The notes: a model not told the origin generated them from the sequence alone. A stretch of 64,000 nucleotides of DNA from Cheiracanthium punctorium (GCA_038373885.1 JAWZYV010012358.1:1-64000); one strand, 5' to 3'. Positions 44,208 through 55,590 are shown, counted from the first letter of the stretch. A program made the numbers and translations.

Positions 44208-44806
44208 TTCTCGGAATCGACAAAACCCAGACTACGCCTTTACACCCACAGTCTGACGGCATGGTGGAGAGGTTCAATCGCACAATTTTGAACAACCTCT
44301 CGCTCCTGGTAACTAGGAATCAAGAGGACTGGGACAAGAAACTCCCCCTCTTCATGCTGGCCTACAGGAGTGCCGTCCATGAGACTACTGGCTTCACACC
44401 TTCCCAGATGCTGTTCGGCAGAGATCTTCGTCTTCCCGCCGATCTAGTGTTCGGCCGCCCTCCAGATGCGCCTTCATCGCCAGAGGAGTACATGGAAAAT
44501 CTTCGGGCACGGTTTGAAGACGTGCATCATTTTGCTCGGGAGCGGATCAACCTGAACACTGAAAAGATGAAGACTCGCTACGACACGAAGGCTACGGGAC
44601 ACGCGTTCAACGCTGGTGACAAAGTTTGGCTATGGAATCCTACTCGACGGAAAGGCCTGTCTCCCAAGCTGCAATCGCCGTGGGACCGTCCTTACACAGT
44701 CCTAAACCGGCTGAATAACGTCATCGTACGGGTTCGTAAGTCACCAAACTCGAAGCCAAGAGTTGTACATTACGATCGGCTAGCCATCTACTGCGGTTGT
44801 AATTAG
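44208..44806 (+). pseudogene. Gypsy-1 pol, third part (integrase C-terminal half)
   Basis: Directly after the insertion the integrase resumes with GIDKTQTTPLHPQSDG and MVERFNRTI, which carries the catalytic Glu. The conserved MLAYRSAVHETTGFTPSQMLFGR block and a C-terminal domain with FNAGDKVWLWNP..SPKLQSPW follow. It ends ..HYDRLAIYCGCN at 44806. This part has no stop of its own. 44807-45172 is 3' untranslated sequence. Confidence 0.87.
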
Positions 44807-45172
44807 TTATTTGACTATCAGACTATGATCACTATGGCGTAATTCCTCCTTTCTTTCAACTCTCATTTCTTTCCTGTCTTTCTCTTCTCTTCCTCTTTCG
44901 TCAACTCTCTTTCACTCACTACTTACGCCATGTTTAGTGTACATATTTGTAATATATTGGTTTTTATTAATATGTATTTGTTTATTACATTTATTACTTA
45001 TTAGCGTAATTGTTTATTATGTCTATTATTTATTTATTAGAGTGTATTTGCGGACTGTGTTTATTGATTATTTACTTAAATTATGTTGTTAAGATTTGGT
45101 TAACGGTTGGACACTGTATATATATGTGTGACCTCCTAACTGGGGATTGTACTGCCCGGGACATGCAGTCCT

Positions 45173-45186
45173 TGGGAAGGGGGCAA
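45173..45186 (+). other. Gypsy-1 polypurine tract
   Basis: TGGGAAGGGGGCAA lies directly before the 3' LTR, the expected place and composition for the plus-strand primer. Confidence 0.75.
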
Positions 45187-46072
45187 TGTTACGAATTTTC
45201 GGGGCAACCCGCTGCTCTGGGGCTTAAAAAGGTTTAAAGTTCGTATTCTACGCTTCAAATATATAAATTTTGCTTTTTGTTGCACCAAAATCGGTCAATT
45301 AGAACCGGAGATATGGAGGTTTCGCTTTCCCGTATGTTTTTCTATGGGGCTTCTAGAAATCTCGAGAAATATTAGTCCTAGGGCTTCGATCTCTTCACAT
45401 TTGAGGACTTATTTTTGGCTCCAGATTTCGCGATATTTCGCCAAGCTTGGCGACTTTTTGGTCATTTGGCGCAATTTTCCCAATGGGGTCTGGAAGTTGT
45501 TTTTCCTGCATTAAAAACGCATAATAACCTAACATTTCTCTTCTATGACGTAATCAGAAGTCCCGCTTTATCTGGAATCTTCGAGGAATATACTTTTCTA
45601 GAAACTGCTCGCAGCTTCTGCCTCCTCTATAAATTCCAGCGCGATGCCCCGACAGTTCAGTGCGAGTTGAACGCTCAATGTGTGAAGAGCTCTCAGTACG
45701 CTTGTTTTGTAAATTGATAGTGCTATAGAAGCTGTGTTTTAGCTTGCTTTGTGAAGCTGTTTTTAAAGTGCTGTGTCTTAAGGGATTGTGTACGATATCC
45801 CTTGAATATTTCCACTGAATTTTTGCCTGTGAAAGTGACTTATTTTGTGTGAGAAATACAGCATTTGTGAGAGCTTCTGATCTAAGCGGATTGTTAAAAG
45901 CACGTTACCACTAGATTGTGCTTGTGAATTGTGTACAGTTGATTGTTCTACGAAGTTCTAGAAGCAATAAAGTTTGTGTTCCATCCTGACAAGTGACTTT
46001 TTACTTGAACTTTTTACACCAACTGGACTTTAGAACGACGAACCCCAGGAGTAGCAGAGTAATTCCGCAACA
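45187..46072 (+). repeat. Gypsy-1 3' LTR
   Basis: 886 bp, homologous to 38025-38939 with small deletions (about 13 bp in the GCCAAA-rich block and near 45765) and scattered substitutions. It retains TATAAATT, TCAGTG and AATAAA. Confidence 0.92.
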
Positions 46073-46803
46073 GTATTTATAACAATTTATTCATTTAACC
46101 AAAAATAAAATTTTCGAAAACACTTCAGCACATGAATAACAATTCTACTTAAAGTATATTTCAATTACAAGATAGATCTACTCAAATAAGAACGTTGTTT
46201 CTCTTTTAAGCAATTAGCTTTAAGCTATGAAATGAAGTTTATCCGCTTTTAAACAACAACAGAATAAAATAAAATGAGATCACTGATTCACCTTATACAA
46301 GGTCTACAGCTCAAGACAAAACAAAACTTTATTAGCAGCAACGGCGCCAAAAGTGAACACATCTGTCTGCTGAGAACAGGAAGCAGAAAAATAAACACTT
46401 GACAGATGCTCACAATTACTATTCTCTGAGTTTTCAGGGTGAAAACGAAATTCTTGAGAACAACTTTTTTTCCAGGATGAAAAAATATTTTTCCTTTCTT
46501 TTCAAAACTTAGAATTCAGATATGAAAATTATTCAGATTTTCAAGCTTCAGGCACCGAAGGAACTGGCATGCGTATATTAAATTTGATCTGGATGATCAA
46601 ACCAAAGCTAAACAAGTGTTTTCTTCGATCCGGATGATCAAAATGAACCGAATTCAGGGTGAATTCTAAACTAAACTTTTTCTTATAATTGCCAGGATGA
46701 CAAAATTAAGAAAGTTCCTTGAGTGCTTGATCAAAAAAAGTAATAAATCACTTATCTGCAGATATATCCTTTGTCATCGTCGTGTTTCGAGCCACGGGTT
46801 GGG

Positions 46804-47141
46804 CGCTATTTTTATAACCAGTTCAATTGTTCCTTGCGGATGAGAAAATACACTCGGCTAAGCTCAAATAAAACTTAGCATATTAGATTATAAATCAAAG
46901 TAGTTTAATGTGAACTATGTACATATTTATAGTATCATAATTAACGTATAACAATCATAGAGTCTGCAGAGAGCAGGAGGCCCTCACGTCTTTCTTCTTC
47001 CAGGGGGGATCTCTGACCATCTAGCTGCTACGCGCGAATACCCGAGAGAAGAGAGAGATGAACGAATGTTCAATATGGTTTCTTCAACGATGGTAGGGGG
47101 AGCGTCGCATGGAAGAAAGATGATTTAGGAGGCGCGCTACA
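46804..47141 (-). repeat. Gypsy-2 5' LTR
   Basis: It matches 32941-33272. On the minus strand it starts TGTAGCGCGCC. The leader beyond its inner edge (about 46780-46803) has a GC-rich block with CCCGTGGCTCGAAACACG, a plausible primer-binding region. Confidence 0.83.
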
Positions 47142-47147
47142 GTGTGG

Positions 47148-47939
47148 TATTTATTTGTTAATTACTAGATAAGTTTTAAAAGGTAATTCGTGAAATTTAA
47201 CAAAAAATCATTTTTTGGAAATTATAACACTGTATTTTAAAAAAAATATCAAATAAATAAAATTCGCAATACGAAATGTAAGAAGATATGTAACTGAAAA
47301 GGTGTTTTAAAATGCATCAAGAATCTTTTATGTGTAAAATTATGTTTTAAGATTATTATTATTTACATTTGAAAAAAAATACTTCATTTAAATGCGCATC
47401 CATAATACATAAAATGCATGTAATTCAGATTGCCATTGAAAAAAATATTTTCAGTATTATGCCCAAATAAATTGTAGAATACTCTGCAATATTTTTAAAG
47501 AAAAAAAACATGAATTTTATAAGACGTTTATAAATATTTGAAGTTTATATGAAACGGACTCTTAATTCATCTCTTCAGTCTAGCTATTTTTACTCAATAT
47601 TTCATCATGCAGCTGAAATATTGATCTTCTGTCTGGCATATAGTATGTAAATTAATAATTTTATAAACATCTTGAAATTCTAAACGCAAATCTAAACTCT
47701 ATATTCCTTTTAGATCGTTCGTATTTCGTGCGAAACAGTGTTTAGATTAACTATTAAGTCAACATTTTTTAATATAAGCAAATAAACTTGCACGCGAAAA
47801 ATTTTACATTTTATTAATAATGCGTTTGAATTATTTTAGCGTGCCTGTCTAGACTAGCAGGGCTTTGGCCATGCATGACACGCGTTTAAAATAAATCTAC
47901 AAAGTGTTTCTAAGGGACAAACTTGTGGAGGGATTAGGT
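47148..47939. other. Intergenic, no gene seen
   Basis: AT-rich sequence without coding structure. Confidence 0.4.
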
Positions 47940-48280
47940 TTTTCGGAGACAAATCAAAATTACATAGCAATGTAAAATCGCGAACGTTATCTTCATGTTT
48001 TTATTAATCACATTTAAAGAAATGTTCGTCTAGTTTCGTAACAGTTTTATGAACAACATGCTTGTATCTGAGAATTTGACGCATAAAATGAAGCAGAATT
48101 TTTTAGCCATTTAGTTTTAGTCAAGTGCTTTTTGAGGAAGGTCTCTTAGTTTTTTACGAAACATGGTCGGAATCCTTACCATTAATTCAACACGTTTTTC
48201 AAAGTGATTATTAACAGGTACATAAGACTCTGCTAGCGACTTCGCATTGACATGTGATTCTGATTCGGCTTCGAGAAAAC
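47940..48280. mobile_element. MITE with long inverted repeats, copy 2 (decayed)
   Basis: Shared blocks with 7231-7622: 'ta.agcaatgt', 'ttcatgt', 'ttaat.atcac.t' on the left. On the right: 'caacac.tttt.tcaaagtgattattaacaggt' and 'gtgattctgattc'. The terminal CAGGGTG ends are no longer clear. Non-coding. Confidence 0.55.
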
Positions 48281-48414
48281 TACCCCTTTGACGTTTCACC
48301 CGTGATCGTAGAATCGTCCTCTATACTGAAAAACAAAACTATTTCCTATTTTGCATGTGCCTTTTAACTTCATTTCAACAATTCATTAGTGTTAATAAGG
48401 TATTTTAATCTTCG

Positions 48415-48417
<3 letters not shown>

Positions 48418-48448
<31 letters not shown>
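48418..48448. repeat. (AT)n microsatellite
   Basis: About 30 bp of alternating AT. Confidence 0.85.
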
Positions 48449-48449
<1 letters not shown>

Positions 48450-49550
48450 TTATTTAGTAAATATCTATTACAGTAGCAAAAGGGAGTAGTGAGAAACAAG
48501 ACAACTCAGCATCACATAGAAATTCAGCGACAAAATCATTGACTTAATACTATAATTATTTTATAAAAAGTGTTGAAGAGTTTGTTAAAGTCTAGGAGGT
48601 AATACTTCCAAAGAAAACAAAATAAAAAATGATTTCATATGCATTGAAATATATTAGAAGAAGAAATTAAATTTAGTAAATAATATATAAGTTCTTAATA
48701 TAAAATAATAATATGCAAGTGTGTTATTATTATTCTTATATATTATTATTTATAAATTAAAAATAGTGTAATTCTTAAACAAAGTAGTTTTATTGAGTAT
48801 TTGAATATCCCATGTCACTCATATAAAGATAATAAGTTACTTTTTTTAGAAAATTCTAGAAAAACGTGGGCATGTCTTAAAAATCCGTTTTAAACGGGCT
48901 CTTTATTGAACTGAAACTTCTCTTAAATGGAAATACTCTCTATACCGTTGAATTAAACTATTATTTGAAAAACCGCCAGCACATATATTAGCACTTGCAT
49001 ATTTCGTCCCCTGAAAATTATTTTTTCTGATGAAAAAAAAAGAAATTTTATTAAACCATGAGGCATTCTCTTAAATTCAAATGTTTCTTTGTGACTACTT
49101 TAAAAACAAAACACAGAAGTTTTTTTATACAATGTATAATATTTTATAACAACCTATCATAATTGTGTTTTATTAATGCATTGACAATTGCACTTCTCCA
49201 AATTCTATTTTTGATCAAACGTGATGTTTTACAAATGCATTTTTAATAGACATAAACGAAATCTTTAATTTCTTTTCTAGTGAAAAAAATCATACTGCTA
49301 TACGTCTAAGATTATTAATTTTATCAAACTTATATGCATCTGGCAAAGTATTTTTTATTTTGTATTTAAAGTAAATGAAAAATGCTTACAATGACAGTAT
49401 CAATTGGTAACATTTAAAACTAGAAAGTTTAATGTTCTATATTGCCAGACGGAGGAAAATAGTAGTATGTGGGAAAATAGGGGTATACTGATAAATGCCT
49501 TTCTTCACCCAAAAAAGTTAAATGCTTCAATTTTTTTTTCAATGGATATA
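48449..49550. other. Intergenic, no gene seen
   Basis: AT-rich. At 49468-49500 the phrase 'gggaaaataggggtatactgata' resembles 52085-52145; see findings. Confidence 0.4.
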
Positions 49551-49552
49551 TA

Positions 49553-51083
49553 CACTGCTCAAAACAATTAAAAGGATATTGTAAGTTTTATATAAAATAA
49601 AGATATAAGCGAAATTTTTTTGCCGAAAATGGAAGAAGAGAATCACAAATGAAAATTTTTCTGATTTTCAAACTGTAGAGTATGCTAATTTTGAGTTCGA
49701 CGTCAAAAACGTCGCTTCAGCGGCAGCGAATGAAATTGAACTTTCAACTGAATAAAAGACAATGAAGACAAGGATGATCGGCATTCAGTGACTGCTTTGT
49801 TTCGATGAGTACGATGTCTCAGAGAAGTCATTTAACCGATTCAGAAGCTTGGAGAGTTGTCGGTTGGTTAGAAAGGGGACAAACTCAAGCCGAAGTAGCG
49901 CAAGCCATTGGAGTTTTACAAAGTGTGATTTCCAGGATCTGGAACCGGTTTTCGGCGACTGGAAGTGCAGGCCGAAGACCAGGACAAGGTCGTAGACGGG
50001 CAACAACGCCCAATGAAGATCGTTATTTAGCGTAAACGGCTCGAAGACACCGGAATATGAACGCTATTCTTCTCCAACAACACCTTCGCTCGGCTACTGG
50101 CACCACGTTCTCAACTCAGACTGTCCGAAACCGGCTCCATGGTGCAGGTCTGTATGCTCACCGACCGATGCTATGTGTTCGACTAACATCAAGGCATCGT
50201 CGCGACCGCAGGGAGTGGGCAACAGAGCATGTGAACTGGAGGAGAAATGAATGGAGCAATTTTCTTTTTTTCTGACGAGTCCCGTTTTTCAGTTCCTGAT
50301 AATAAGCGTATTTTCATCTGGAGGGACCGTGTCAGTAGGAATAATCCTGCGTTCGTGCACGAAAGTGTCAGCTTTGGGGTGGGGGAGTGTTGGTGTATGG
50401 TAGCATCTCCATTGACGGGCCCGCAGACCTCTACATCATTCGAGATGGACCTCTGACTGGCCGCCGATATAGGGATGAGATCCTCAGACCTATTGTAGTC
50501 CCTTAAGCTGCAGCAATCGGAGATGACTTTATTTTAATGGACGATAACTGCAGGCCACATCGTGCTAGCCTGGTGGAGGATTTCCTTTTCGAGGAAGGAA
50601 TCGTACGAATGGAATGGCCAGCGTGTTCTCCAGACATGAATCCAATAGAGCACGTTTGGGACGCTCTAGGAAGACGAGTTGCCGGCCGCCAACCACCCCC
50701 ACAAACTCTTCAAGAACTGGAAAGAGCTTTTCTGGAAGAGGGGACAGAATACTCCAACTCGTGATTAATAGCCTCATTGGCTCCATGCCTCAAAGGTGTT
50801 CAACGTTGCTGGCCGTCCGTGAAAACCATACCCCCTACTGAAAATGATTTCCTTTGAAGAAAACACCTTTTCTTATTCTTTTTTTTTTTCTCATATGCAC
50901 AAATTGTGTTTTTTTCCTTTTATACACAAATGCGCAATAAAATGCATTTTTTTCTGCCAAACATGTGTAATTTATTCTCATATAACCTACTGCGTCTGTC
51001 GACCACGTATCAATCAGCTAAAAAGTTCCCCAGCCACAAGATCCACCTAAAACCGTAATATCCTTTAAATGTTTTGAGCAGTG
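49553..51083 (+). mobile_element. Tc1-like transposon, copy B, both ends present, 1531 bp
   Basis: The left end CACTGCTCAAAACAATTAAA and inverted right end CACTGCTCAAAACATTTAAA form a terminal inverted repeat of about 28 bp. TA flanks both ends (49551-49552 and 51084-51085). It is homologous to copy A over 3691-5137 in the same orientation, about 46 kb away. The transposase is broken by stops and indels, so the element is not autonomous. Confidence 0.92.
49805..50764 (+). pseudogene. Tc1-family transposase, multiply disrupted
   Basis: It starts at the same ATG as copy A. A stop near 50033 (TAA within GCGTAAACG), frameshifts around 50265-50300 and 50385-50395, and a stop near 50504 (TTAAGC where copy A has TTACGC) divide the gene into four open pieces. 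Unlike copy A it keeps the first catalytic Asp (TCTGACGAGTC at about 50272), and its second Asp (MDDNCRPH) and Glu (NPIEHVWD) are also intact. The C-terminus (LQELERAFLEEGTEYSNS) probably represents the ancestral end. The two copies are damaged at different sites, so their inactivation was independent. Confidence 0.85.
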
Positions 51084-51085
51084 TA

Positions 51086-52660
51086 TTTTAACAACATAAC
51101 AAGTACTTCTAATGATATTTTAGGATATTTCAATAATATCAATGCGTGCAAATTTTCTTGAATTTTGCGTTAACATACTGCCTGTTAACCAGTAATAATG
51201 AAAGACTTTCTTCTAGATTCCTTATAATGAAATAAATTATTTATATTTTCATACATACTAGTAGAGAGACATCAAAATAACTGGATTATATAAAAAAATT
51301 AAGACTGAAATTGTAATTTCTATTTTTTAATTTTTTCCTTCTAAGATGGGGTAAAATGGGGGTATTCTTGGATTTTGCAAAGTTCTATACGATATAGGCA
51401 TTTCTATTTCTTCTTTAGTTAAATGCTAATGAAACAACAGTTATAATCAATGAAATTGACATTTTAATTACTTGTTTACGGTAGAAATTAATTTTTAAGA
51501 ATCAGTAGTGTAGCGAAGTACTTTTTTCGGAGATGCCCGAGAACTCAATAAACTAAAATACAATATATAGTTTATAAAAAACTATATAACATATATTTTT
51601 TTCTTGGAAGGGGGGGGTGGAACTCCTTTACTTTACCTACAAGTGTTTGCATATAAAAATGAATAAAAAAACGAAAAATAAATAAATTCATAAATCAAAT
51701 TTGAAATTTTTGTAGTTGGAGAAACTTGCATTAAAGAAAATATTAAATTTGGCATAGGTCCATAGCTAAACCTCAAAAATTTCAAGGAGACTTTTCAAAT
51801 TTATCCACAAATTCGTAATATTTTTCCTATCTTATGTTTACTTATTCAGGGTGTGGCTGCAGCCCCAGCATCCAACCCCTGCCAACACCCCTGTATGGAA
51901 CCACGTAACATTTGCCCTATACAGAATGAACTTGAATTTGATTATCGTGGACATTATCTCTTTAGCTAAATATTTTGGGAAATAATCCTTCTTTTCTGTG
52001 CATCTTTTTCTTAAATTATATTAAGAATACTTTGAATTGGGTGCCTTTTCTTTCATTCATAGCATTAACATGATTTTTATTAAAACTGTACAGGTACATT
52101 TCTACTACCCCCATTTTCCCTAACCATGGGGGTATCGATACTTGCCTAACTAAAAATGACACAGTAGAAAAGTATTTTTATAACATTAAAAAATCTGATG
52201 TGTCCAACACATGACCTCCTTGCACGTCTATTAATTCAAAAATGTTTTTTACGCACTTCCTCTAAACTTATTTGTTTGAAAGAGATAAAATATCAATAAT
52301 AGTAAGGTATAGCGATTTCTAGCCAAATATTTCGATATCGCCAAGCTGAGTTCAATTTGAAAGATTTCCTTCTGACACTTTATTTGGCGATATTTCACCA
52401 AAAGCCGACAAACTTGAGATAGTTTGCGAGATTTTGGGGATAGCCAAAGTAGTCATTGACCACTGACTTTCAATGAATTGAATGCATCCATACACCTTAA
52501 TGTATTTAAAGTCATTTGGCTCACCCTGTAAATAAATTCCCAGTCGATTGCTGTCAAAAAAGATATTGAAAACAGTTAGATATTATAATATAGTTCTAAA
52601 TACAAAAGTTCAAAATTGTACGGGTTAAAGTTTTAGAGTTATATAAAATACGAAATAATT
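51086..52660. other. Intergenic with a possible inverted-end pair
   Basis: No gene. 51345-51365 (GGGGTAAAATGGGGGTATT) and 52105-52130 (inverse TAGGGAAAATGGGGGTAG) are inverted relative to each other about 770 bp apart. 52381-52400 holds a stray 'tttggcgatatttcaccaaaag' motif related to the array that follows. Confidence 0.4.
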
Positions 52661-52920
52661 TTTGGCGCCAAATTTGGCGATATTTCGGCGAAACTCGTCA
52701 ATGTCGACGACATTTGGCGAGATTTTAAGCATGGACCAACAATGACAGATTATCGCCAAATTTGGCGATATTTCGCCAAGAACGATGACAAATGGCGATA
52801 CTTTGGGCATGGACCAAATGACTGACTATCGCCAAATTTGGCGACATTTCGGCAAAACTCGCCAAGGTCGAGGACAGACGGCGAGATTTTGGGCATGTAC
52901 CAAACAATGACTGACTACAA
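52661..52920. repeat. Tandem array, about 80-bp unit, with CGCCAAATTTGGCG palindromes
   Basis: Three units, each with a GCCAAATTTGGCGA(T/C)AT block, then 'TTCG.C.AAACTCG.CAA.GTCGA.GACA' in two of them, then '(G)GCGA.A(C)TTT..GCATG.ACCAA' and 'ATGACTGACTA'. CGCCAAATTTGGCG is a perfect 14-bp palindrome. The units are diverged. Non-coding. Confidence 0.7.
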
Positions 52921-53104
52921 TTGTATTATATTGAAGATGTCCATAGACATTAAAGTACTGAAATTCTTTTTGGTGGTCCTGTAAAGAAACTCCAGCAGAT
53001 TGGAACCAAAAATCGAGATGCACAACTAGATGTTACAACAATCTTACATATGAAATTTCATAATAGTTTTTGAGATTTGAGAGTTAAATATGCACACACG
53101 TACA

Positions 53105-53134
53105 CCAAAAGTCGCCAAGCTTGGCGACTTTTGG
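53105..53134. repeat. Perfect 30-bp palindrome
   Basis: It is centred on AGTCGCCAAGCTTGGCGACT with five further paired bases on each side (CCAAA and its complement). The same core is in the Gypsy-1 5' LTR at about 38285-38310, and in part in the 3' LTR. Confidence 0.9.
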
Positions 53135-53189
53135 CATAGTTCTTGAGGGAGGCACGTGACCGTGGTCGGACAATTACCTAACTTATGTG

Positions 53190-53768
53190 GTAGGACGGTA
53201 TTGTGCTTGAAATGGATGAATGCCCCTAAAATTGCCATTGACCGTAATGTATTGGAAATCTTTTGAGTGTTCCTGTAGCAGAACTGTAAATGATAAAGAC
53301 ACTTTTTTTTAATGGAGAAATTCATTTTCTAACTCTTTACAGCATATATCACTCCTGAGTCGTTTGAAATAGCCCAAAACCTCTAAAAAACGCTTTGATG
53401 AATGTCGGCCCATAGAGCGTAATGTATTTCGAATCTTTTAGGCGGTTCTGTAGATAAACTATCCAGTCGAATGGAACCGAAAGGGGAGGTGCACAACTAG
53501 ATGTTACAACAATCCTAAATATAAAGTTTCAACATTTTACGCCTAATAGTTTTTCAGATATGCGAGTTTAATGAATTTCGGCCCATAGAGCGTAATGTAT
53601 TTCGAATCTTTTGGGCGGTCCTGTACATAAACTATACATTCGATTGCGACCAAAAGGGGAGGTGCACAACTAGATCATAGAACAATCCTAAATATCAAAT
53701 CTCAACATTCTACGACCAATAGTTTTTGAGATATGCGAGTTACATACATACGTACGTACGTACGTACA
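53190..53768. repeat. Tandem units of about 190 bp ending in (ACGT)n
   Basis: 'cccatagagcgtaatgtatttcgaatctttt.ggcgg.cctgta' occurs at about 53410 and 53582, a related 'gaccgtaatgtattggaaatcttttgag' at about 53240 and a weaker one near 52945. Each is followed by 'gggaggtgcacaactagat..ta.aacaatc' and 'aatagtttttgagatatgcgagtta'. The last unit ends in a TACG/ACGT tetranucleotide run (53744-53767). Non-coding. Confidence 0.65.
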
Positions 53769-55098
53769 GACGGCATGGAAAAACTGACCACAATAAACTC
53801 GCCGCTGGTCAAAATGAGTTGCAGACGCGTTAATATGATCGTGCATGCTAGCCTACGATGAGATGCATCGAAAAAATTCTTTAAATTAAATTTAGAGGTA
53901 GTCAAAATCGGTTTTTTTGTCGAAATTTGGCCCCCAAAATTTTTCGGGATCACATTACTTCCTTATACTACGTACAAGGAAGTAAAAATAATGCTATATT
54001 TCCAATCTATATAAGTTCAATGTATGCAATATACTTCAATAATTTAATTAGCATAAATTTAATAGCTTGATTTTAGGACCTTTTAAAAATTCATGATTTT
54101 CCCACCATCCCCCCCCCCGACCCTATGCATTTTGTTCATTCTAAGAATCGTTCAACTTGTTCAACACATCGTTCAACACATTCTTAAAACTACCACTTTT
54201 CAAAAGTGTGTTGTGCTCAAGCGCTTTGCTCGATTGCAAGATTTGAACAGAGAATGCCTCACTCAGAAGCCGCTTTCTCGAATTCAACAAAAGTAATAAC
54301 AATGGATTCCAAGAGAATATCGGAAAACTAAAAGACCAAGGAAATTTCCATTCAAGGATTTTTCGAGATGTAGATGATTTTTCTCCGAAAATATACAAAA
54401 ACATAATGCAAAAGCTTTCTTCCTAAAACTCAATTAATTACTCTACACATATTATAATCATTTGTAACATTAATGAAAGATAATCACTACTTGACAAATT
54501 ATTATTCTAGAATGATTTCATCCTGAAGTGTATTGCAATACGTTGCTCCTAATTTCTAATGCTACCTACTGCAACGAAATACAAGAATAAGTAGCGGGAA
54601 CTTAGCTTTAATATTACCGAATTCTGGAAGAAATTTTACATGGACACTGAACTTTAAAAAACAAAGTTTTCAGACGCAATCTTAATATTCTTTATTTTAA
54701 GAAAAGTATGTACAAAACAACTGAAATTTTCTTTTAAAAGCTACAAGCACACTAAATTGATGACAAAATTTTTTGACGAAGACTCTTTACATTATGATAA
54801 TCTAAGAGGTTTAAACCGGTTTCTCTTTTCGATGATGGTTCATTACTTTCAGATTTCTTCATTTATTACACATTTGTTTATCATAACTTGTTCAAATTTT
54901 GTATTTACGAATTCTTAATAGTCCCTACGGTCTATCTGGCTATATATCGGCTATAAAATGCCCCTACGGGTTTCGCTACGGGGAAACGAATTTCAATCAT
55001 CTTCGATGTAGCTATATTGCACACCATGCGAGTATACTACGTGTGTACTAAGATGCAAAACTCGATTATACTCTAGAAAAACAGATTTGAAAGAACAT
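53769..55098. other. Intergenic, no gene seen
   Basis: AT-rich. An 87-codon minus-strand open frame at 54141-54404 has no recognisable motif. 'tactacgtacaaggaagta' near 53966 and the adjacent 'cttatac' make a small inverted pair. Confidence 0.4.
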
Positions 55099-55170
55099 GA
55101 CAAATCTGTCACTTTTCAGTGGATCCCCGGCAACAGAGGGATTATACGAAATGAGAAGGCTGATGAATGA
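55099..55170 (+). pseudogene. Non-LTR retrotransposon RNase H scrap
   Basis: Translation gives DKSVTFQWIPGNRGI followed by RNEKADE and a stop. V.F.W.PGH.GI.GNE.AD is the conserved C-terminal RNase H motif of non-LTR retrotransposons. Here the catalytic-region His is Arg (GNRG). Only about 24 residues are recognisable, so this is a decayed 3' piece. Confidence 0.6.
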
Positions 55171-55492
55171 GTCAAAACAAGCCAAGTATAACCCCGTCAT
55201 TTTTTTTTTACCTTAGAGAGGGAATATAAATGAATTGACCTATACTGCTACACTAATAATTATAAACAATATCTAGAACGAGCCAGATATCCAATCTGTA
55301 CAAATTCAATCAATAAAATCCATGTAAGTGAAACTTTTTTTTTTTTTTTTTTACTGGGCACGAAGGTTAATAATATTAGGAAAATATCATACAGCCACAA
55401 ATGACCGAACAAGTATAGGTACTGGAAATATAATTGCTAAATTTTTTAAATAAATAATTTGGAAATAAGTTAAGTTTTGAGCGGATTTTTTC
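55171..55492. other. Intergenic, T-tract
   Basis: Contains a T18 run near 55336-55354 and no gene. Confidence 0.4.
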
Positions 55493-55590
55493 CCGATGTA
55501 ACGTGAATTCGCGTTAGAACCCCTCAAAATGTCCTCCACTCAAGGTATCTTTCTCTGTAGGTAGATGACCCTAAGTCAATAGTAATACGC
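55493..55590 (+). repeat. Dispersed 95-bp repeat, copy 3 of 4
   Basis: GATGTAACGTGAATTCGCGT, then TAGAACCCCTCAAAATGTCC, TCCACTCAAGGTATC, TAGGTAGATGACCCTAAG and CAATAGTAAT. It is the closest to copy 4 at 56594. Confidence 0.65.

Larger units (their letters stand above)
38025..46072 (+). mobile_element. Gypsy-1: Ty3/gypsy element nested in Gypsy-2
   Basis: The element spans 8048 bp between GTAT duplications at 38021-38024 and 46073-46076. LTRs start TGTTACGAATTTTCG and end CCGCAACA. It contains a primer-binding site, a gag-pol coding region with a frameshift in RNase H, a second in integrase, and an 879-bp foreign insertion, then a purine tract. The LTRs (915 and 886 bp) differ by small indels and point changes, so it is older than the BEL/Pao copy. 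Without its own insertion it would be about 7.16 kb. Confidence 0.93.
32941..47141 (-). mobile_element. Gypsy-2: decayed Ty3/gypsy element, split by Gypsy-1
   Basis: LTRs of about 335 bp lie at 32941-33272 and 46804-47141 in the same orientation, with roughly 15 mismatches by eye. TGTGG stands just outside both (32936-32940 and 47143-47147), probably the target duplication; its exact edge is uncertain by a base. The coding block (33627-37984) has several stops and shifts. Subtracting the 8052 bp contributed by Gypsy-1 leaves about 6.15 kb, a normal gypsy length. 33273-33626 is 3' untranslated sequence and 46077-46803 is the displaced 5' leader. Confidence 0.88.
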
